Shown: piece by piece, positions 60,663 to 64,000 of the stretch
How positions within the stretch are numbered: the stretch's first letter is position 1
Layout of the letters: each line of letters opens with the position of its first letter
NCBI GenBank assembly: GCA_000702085.1
Contig: KL370861.1
Coordinates: 374,911 to 438,910, forward strand
Reading direction: 5' to 3'
Length of the DNA stretch: 64,000 nt
Origin: Lachnospiraceae bacterium P6A3
Lineage (GTDB): Bacteria > Bacillota > Clostridia > Lachnospirales > Lachnospiraceae
Translations under genes and position numbers: made by a program
Notes under the pieces: generated by a model
What the model was told of the DNA's origin: nothing
The model's database searches: none
What the model saw: the letters and a program-made list of their open reading frames with translations, nothing else

Positions 60663-61613
60663 GTGGACAGAAAAGTATTCGTAACGGAATTAAAACGTCA
60701 GACCGAGATTGCGGAATACATTGTGATGAAATATCTTCCCAATCCGGAAGATAGGTTTCAGCAGTCGGTTATAGAGGCAATGAATTATTCGGTGACCGTG
60801 GGAGGTAAAAGGCTCAGACCGCTTCTCATGCAGGAAACATACCGAATGTTCAGGGGACAGGATGAGATCATTGAGCCCTTCATGGCGGCGATAGAGATGA
60901 TTCATACATATTCTCTCGTGCACGACGATCTGCCTGCCATGGATAACGATACCCTCAGAAGGGGTAAAGAAACCACCTGGAAAAAGTACGGCGAAGCAAT
61001 GGCCATACTTGCGGGCGACGGTCTTCTCAATTATGCATACGAGACTGCGATAAAGAGTTTCGACCTTGTGGAGAAAGAGGGTGCCATGTATGAGGCCGGG
61101 CCCGAGACCATTTCCTCCAGATATCAGTCATGTGCGAAAGCTATGTCGATTCTTACAGAAAAGGCCGGAATATTCGGAATGGTCGGTGGGCAGTGCCTTG
61201 ATGTGGAGGCCGAGAAAAAAGATTTGGATCTGTCCGAAGAGCAGCTTCTTTTTATACATGAACATAAAACCGCGGCACTTATACAGGCCAGCTTCATGAT
61301 AGGCGGTGCGCTTGCCGGTGCGGGAAAAAGACAGATAGAGAGACTTGAAAAGATCGGATACAACATCGGAGTTGCTTTCCAGATAAGGGACGACTGTCTT
61401 GATGTTATAGGCGATACCGAGACACTTGGAAAGAATGTGGGTTCCGACGAAAAAGACGGAAAGAAGACTTATGTTACTCTTCACGGACTCGAACAGTCCG
61501 AAGAGGATGAGAAGAGAATGACCGAAGAGGCGCTTGAACTTCTCAAAGGCTTACCGGGAAAACACGAATTTATGGAGGAGCTGCTCCTTTCGCTCCTTGG
61601 AAGACGAAATTAA
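60663..61613 (+). CDS. ispA: Polyprenyl diphosphate synthase (farnesyl/geranylgeranyl type)
   Basis: 316 aa with a GTG start; GAGGGG lies 6 nt upstream. The first Asp-rich motif is LVHDDLPAMDND (DDxxxxD) and the second is FQIRDDCLDV (DDxxD); both bind Mg and the allylic diphosphate. Makes C15 or C20 prenyl diphosphates for undecaprenyl-phosphate or quinone synthesis. Residues before the first motif match short-chain enzymes. The operon with dxs and tlyA is typical of Clostridia. Confidence 0.9.
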   Translation: MDRKVFVTELKRQTEIAEYIVMKYLPNPEDRFQQSVIEAMNYSVTVGGKRLRPLLMQETYRMFRGQDEIIEPFMAAIEMIHTYSLVHDDLPAMDNDTLRRGKETTWKKYGEAMAILAGDGLLNYAYETAIKSFDLVEKEGAMYEAGPETISSRYQSCAKAMSILTEKAGIFGMVGGQCLDVEAEKKDLDLSEEQLLFIHEHKTAALIQASFMIGGALAGAGKRQIERLEKIGYNIGVAFQIRDDCLDVIGDTETLGKNVGSDEKDGKKTYVTLHGLEQSEEDEKRMTEEALELLKGLPGKHEFMEELLLSLLGRRN

Positions 61614-61614
61614 A

Positions 61615-63483
61615 ATGATCCTTGATTCTATTAACAAAACAGGTGACATAAAGAATGTCCCTTATGACAAGATGGGTGAACTGGCATCCGAGATCAGGCA
61701 GTTTTTGATCGATAAGGTCAGCAAGACCGGCGGTCATCTCGGCGCCAATCTCGGCGTTGTTGAACTGACCATGGCACTTCACCTTGAACTTGATCTTCCC
61801 AAAGACAAGATCATCTGGGATGTAGGTCATCAGTCATATACTCATAAGATACTTACCGGAAGAAAAGCCGGTTTCGATAACCTGCGTAAATACGGAGGGA
61901 TGAGCGGCTTCCCCAAAGCTGCCGAAAGTGACTGTGACTGCTTTGATACGGGGCACAGCTCAACTTCAATCTCGGCAGGTCTCGGTATGGTATGCGCGCG
62001 TGATATGAGAGGAAGCGATGAAACCATCGTTTCGGTTATCGGGGACGGATCTCTTACCGGAGGAATGGCATACGAAGCTCTCAATAATGCCGGAAGACTC
62101 GATTCGAATTTTATCATCATTCTTAACGACAACAACATGTCCATATCCGAGAATGTAGGCGGTGTTCCCAAGTATCTTAATTCCATCAGAACATCGACCG
62201 GATACCTCGGACTTAAAGAGAGCGTATATAACAAGATCAAAGACAAGCCCTACGGTGACAATGTCGTAGGCAAGATCAGAAGGGCAAAGAACAGCTTTAA
62301 ATCCCTTATGGTTCCTGCAGGAATGATGTTTGAGGAAATGGGAGTCGTATATCTGGGTCCTGTCGACGGACATAACATCTATGCCCTCAGAACCGCCATA
62401 ACGGAGGCAAAGCGTTTTAAGAGAGCCGTACTTATACATGTCATAACCAAGAAGGGATATGGCTTCGAACCTGCCATCAAGCATCCCGCAAGATTCCACG
62501 GCACGGAGCCTTTTGACGTTACAAACGGTGTGCCTCTTAATCACAGAACCGTTGCGGGCTGGACCGATATTTTCTCTACCGTAATGTGCAAACTCGGTGA
62601 AAGAGATGACAAGGTTGTTGCGATAACCGCTGCCATGGCCGAAGGATGCGGTTTAAAACGATTCAGGAATAAATTCCCCGAAAGATTTTATGATGTGGGA
62701 ATTGCCGAGCAGCATGCCGTTACTTTTGCTGCGGGACTTGCAAGAGGCGGATATAAGCCTATAGTTGCGGTTTATTCATCCTTCCTGCAAAGAGCATACG
62801 ATCAGGTTCTCCATGATGTCTGCCTCCAGAATCTTCCGGTTGTTTTTGCCATAGACAGAGGCGGACTGGTAGGTGCCGACGGAGAAACTCATCAGGGTGT
62901 GTTTGACCTTGCATATCTCACCCAGATACCCAATATGGTCGTAATGTCTCCCAAGAATAAATGGGAGCTTTCGGATATGCTTAAATTCGCGGTTTCTTAT
63001 AACGGCCCCATTGCGGTCAGATATCCCAGAGGAACCGCTTATGCAGGACTTCAGGAGAAGAGACAGCCCATAGAGCTCGGCAAGAGCGAATGGATATGCG
63101 AGGAAGACGGTATCTGCATTATGGCCATCGGAAACATGGTGGAGACTGCGCTTGAGGTAAAAGAGATCCTTGATAAATCTTCGCTTCATGTAAGCATTGT
63201 GAACGCAAGATTTGCGAAGCCTCTCGATGAAGAGATGATACTTGCCGCATGTAAGAATCATTCTCTTATTGTTACACTCGAAGATAATGTGGTATACGGC
63301 GGATTTGGCAGCGGAGTTCTGAAACTTCTTGCGGACCAAGGCATTCAGAAAGAAGTTATGTGCCTCGGAATCCCCGACAGATTTATTCATCAGGGAAGCA
63401 TAGACCAGCTCAGAAAAGAGATAGGCCTCGATCCCGAAAGCATTGCGGAAGCAATACAAAAAAAGCTTTCCATGGGACTTTGA
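61615..63483 (+). CDS. dxs: 1-deoxy-D-xylulose-5-phosphate synthase
   Basis: 622 aa from the ATG at 61615, 1 nt after the ispA stop; the frame is open upstream inside ispA but the family begins here. GDGSLTGGMAYEALNNAG and NDNNMSIS bind thiamine diphosphate and Mg; DVGIAEQHAVTFAAGLA and AIDRGGLVGADGETHQG are in the second half. First step of the non-mevalonate isoprenoid pathway, supplying IspA next door. Confidence 0.95.
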   Translation: MILDSINKTGDIKNVPYDKMGELASEIRQFLIDKVSKTGGHLGANLGVVELTMALHLELDLPKDKIIWDVGHQSYTHKILTGRKAGFDNLRKYGGMSGFPKAAESDCDCFDTGHSSTSISAGLGMVCARDMRGSDETIVSVIGDGSLTGGMAYEALNNAGRLDSNFIIILNDNNMSISENVGGVPKYLNSIRTSTGYLGLKESVYNKIKDKPYGDNVVGKIRRAKNSFKSLMVPAGMMFEEMGVVYLGPVDGHNIYALRTAITEAKRFKRAVLIHVITKKGYGFEPAIKHPARFHGTEPFDVTNGVPLNHRTVAGWTDIFSTVMCKLGERDDKVVAITAAMAEGCGLKRFRNKFPERFYDVGIAEQHAVTFAAGLARGGYKPIVAVYSSFLQRAYDQVLHDVCLQNLPVVFAIDRGGLVGADGETHQGVFDLAYLTQIPNMVVMSPKNKWELSDMLKFAVSYNGPIAVRYPRGTAYAGLQEKRQPIELGKSEWICEEDGICIMAIGNMVETALEVKEILDKSSLHVSIVNARFAKPLDEEMILAACKNHSLIVTLEDNVVYGGFGSGVLKLLADQGIQKEVMCLGIPDRFIHQGSIDQLRKEIGLDPESIAEAIQKKLSMGL

Positions 63484-63484
63484 T

Positions 63485-64000
63485 ATGAAAGAAAGACTTG
63501 ATGTTTTGCTTGTAAATAAAGGACTGGCTCCTTCCAGGGAAAAAGCCAAAGCACTTATCATGGCCGGTGAAGTATTTGTTGACGGAAACCGCGAGGATAA
63601 GGCGGGAGCAAGCTTTAATCCCGAAGGAATAAATATCGAAGTCAGATCCAAACAGCTTAAATATGTAAGCCGCGGCGGATTCAAACTTGAAAAAGCCATG
63701 GATGTCTGGGGAATAGATTTAAGCGGTAAGGTGTGCATGGACATAGGTTCATCTACCGGAGGTTTTACCGACTGCATGCTCCAGAACGGTGCTGTAAGGG
63801 TTTATTCCGTCGATGTGGGAAGAGGTCAGCTTGACTGGAAACTTCGAAACGACGAGAGAGTCGTGGTTATGGAACAGACCAATTTCAGGTTCCTGACTCC
63901 CGCGGACGTTCCCGAAAAGATTGATTTTGCCAGTGTGGATGTTTCTTTTATCTCTCTTGATAAGATCCTGATACCGGCCAGAAATCTCCTCTCGGATCAC
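63485..64000 (+). CDS. tlyA: TlyA-family rRNA 2'-O-ribose methyltransferase (3' partial)
   Basis: 172 residues are present before the window ends. The N-terminal S4 RNA-binding domain (RLDVLLVNKGLAPSREKAK) is followed by the FtsJ-like methyltransferase start (KYVSRGGFKLEKAM, then the SAM loop MDIGSSTGGFTDCMLQ and DVGRGQLDWKLRND). TlyA proteins methylate 16S and/or 23S rRNA. Starts 1 nt after dxs and continues past base 64000. Confidence 0.9.
   Translation, partial: MKERLDVLLVNKGLAPSREKAKALIMAGEVFVDGNREDKAGASFNPEGINIEVRSKQLKYVSRGGFKLEKAMDVWGIDLSGKVCMDIGSSTGGFTDCMLQNGAVRVYSVDVGRGQLDWKLRNDERVVVMEQTNFRFLTPADVPEKIDFASVDVSFISLDKILIPARNLLSDH

Noticed and set aside
62776-63777. 333-aa open frame on the - strand across dxs and tlyA
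   Set aside because: Covers two well-supported genes on the other strand and resembles no protein.

Overview
The window reads as a chromosomal segment of a low-to-mid GC Firmicute, most likely a fibre-degrading Lachnospiraceae (Butyrivibrio/Pseudobutyrivibrio-like). This is inferred from clostridial-style operons (dgt-dnaG-rpoD-trmK, nusB-xseAB-ispA-dxs-tlyA), a CIRCE heat-shock operator, strong AGGAGG ribosome binding sites, Gls24 and TlyA homologues, and a carbohydrate cluster of glycoside hydrolases without export signals. Coding density is high and nearly everything is on the + strand; only two small membrane-protein genes lie on the - strand.

Layout. 1-7.9 kb: sugar-degrading genes (end of a GH94 phosphorylase, a membrane-tethered GH29 fucosidase, a GH31 probable alpha-xylosidase, a GH43 enzyme), interrupted by a small FliD-C-terminus-like protein; together they suggest cytoplasmic breakdown of imported xyloglucan or arabinoxylan oligosaccharides. 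7.9-8.3 kb: tRNA-Leu(CAG) and a structured, tRNA-mimicking element. 8.3-9.9 kb: a lipobox-bearing repeat peptide and a radical SAM/SPASM enzyme, a candidate peptide-modification system. 9.9-12.3 kb: a 2H-HD phosphohydrolase fusion and two membrane proteins. 12.4-19.7 kb: dgt, dnaG, rpoD (with a very long Lys/Ala/Pro repeat N-terminus), trmK and a TGS-uridine-kinase-like gene. 19.7-20.1 kb: RNase P RNA. 20.1-22.3 kb: two COG0523 proteins, one with a spectacular His/Asp/Cys tract, the other fused to a YcgQ-like domain. 22.3-25.4 kb: CmpB-like membrane protein, nitroreductase, pyrB-pyrI. 25.5-32.9 kb: transglutaminase-like protein, diguanylate cyclase, hemerythrin-HIT-like protein, trpS, double GT2, SseB-like gene. 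33-35.2 kb: CIRCE-controlled htpG. 35.3-42.3 kb: a tightly packed four-gene cassette (giant repeat protein, Hsp70-like ATPase-fold protein, TPR protein, coiled-coil membrane protein) of unknown function. 42.3-46.4 kb: a long inverted-repeat element, then purC, purB, purA. 46.4-48.8 kb: HAD hydrolase, small membrane protein, DUF2974-like hydrolase. 48.8-54.8 kb: F1Fo ATP synthase operon in which the stand-alone delta subunit is missing and a delta C-terminal-like domain is fused to alpha. 54.9-64 kb: DtxR-type regulator with an ion-transporter-superfamily permease, prfC, gls24, nusB, xseA, xseB, ispA, dxs and the start of tlyA.

The strongest candidates for undescribed biology are the four-gene Hsp70-like cassette, the lipopeptide/radical-SAM pair, the delta-alpha ATP synthase fusion, the histone-H1-like extension of RpoD, and the membrane-anchored fucosidase whose catalytic domain is predicted to face the cytoplasm. 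A recurring arrangement is also notable: at seven genes an intrinsic terminator ends 12-23 nt before the start codon, leaving room for a ribosome binding site but not for a promoter.
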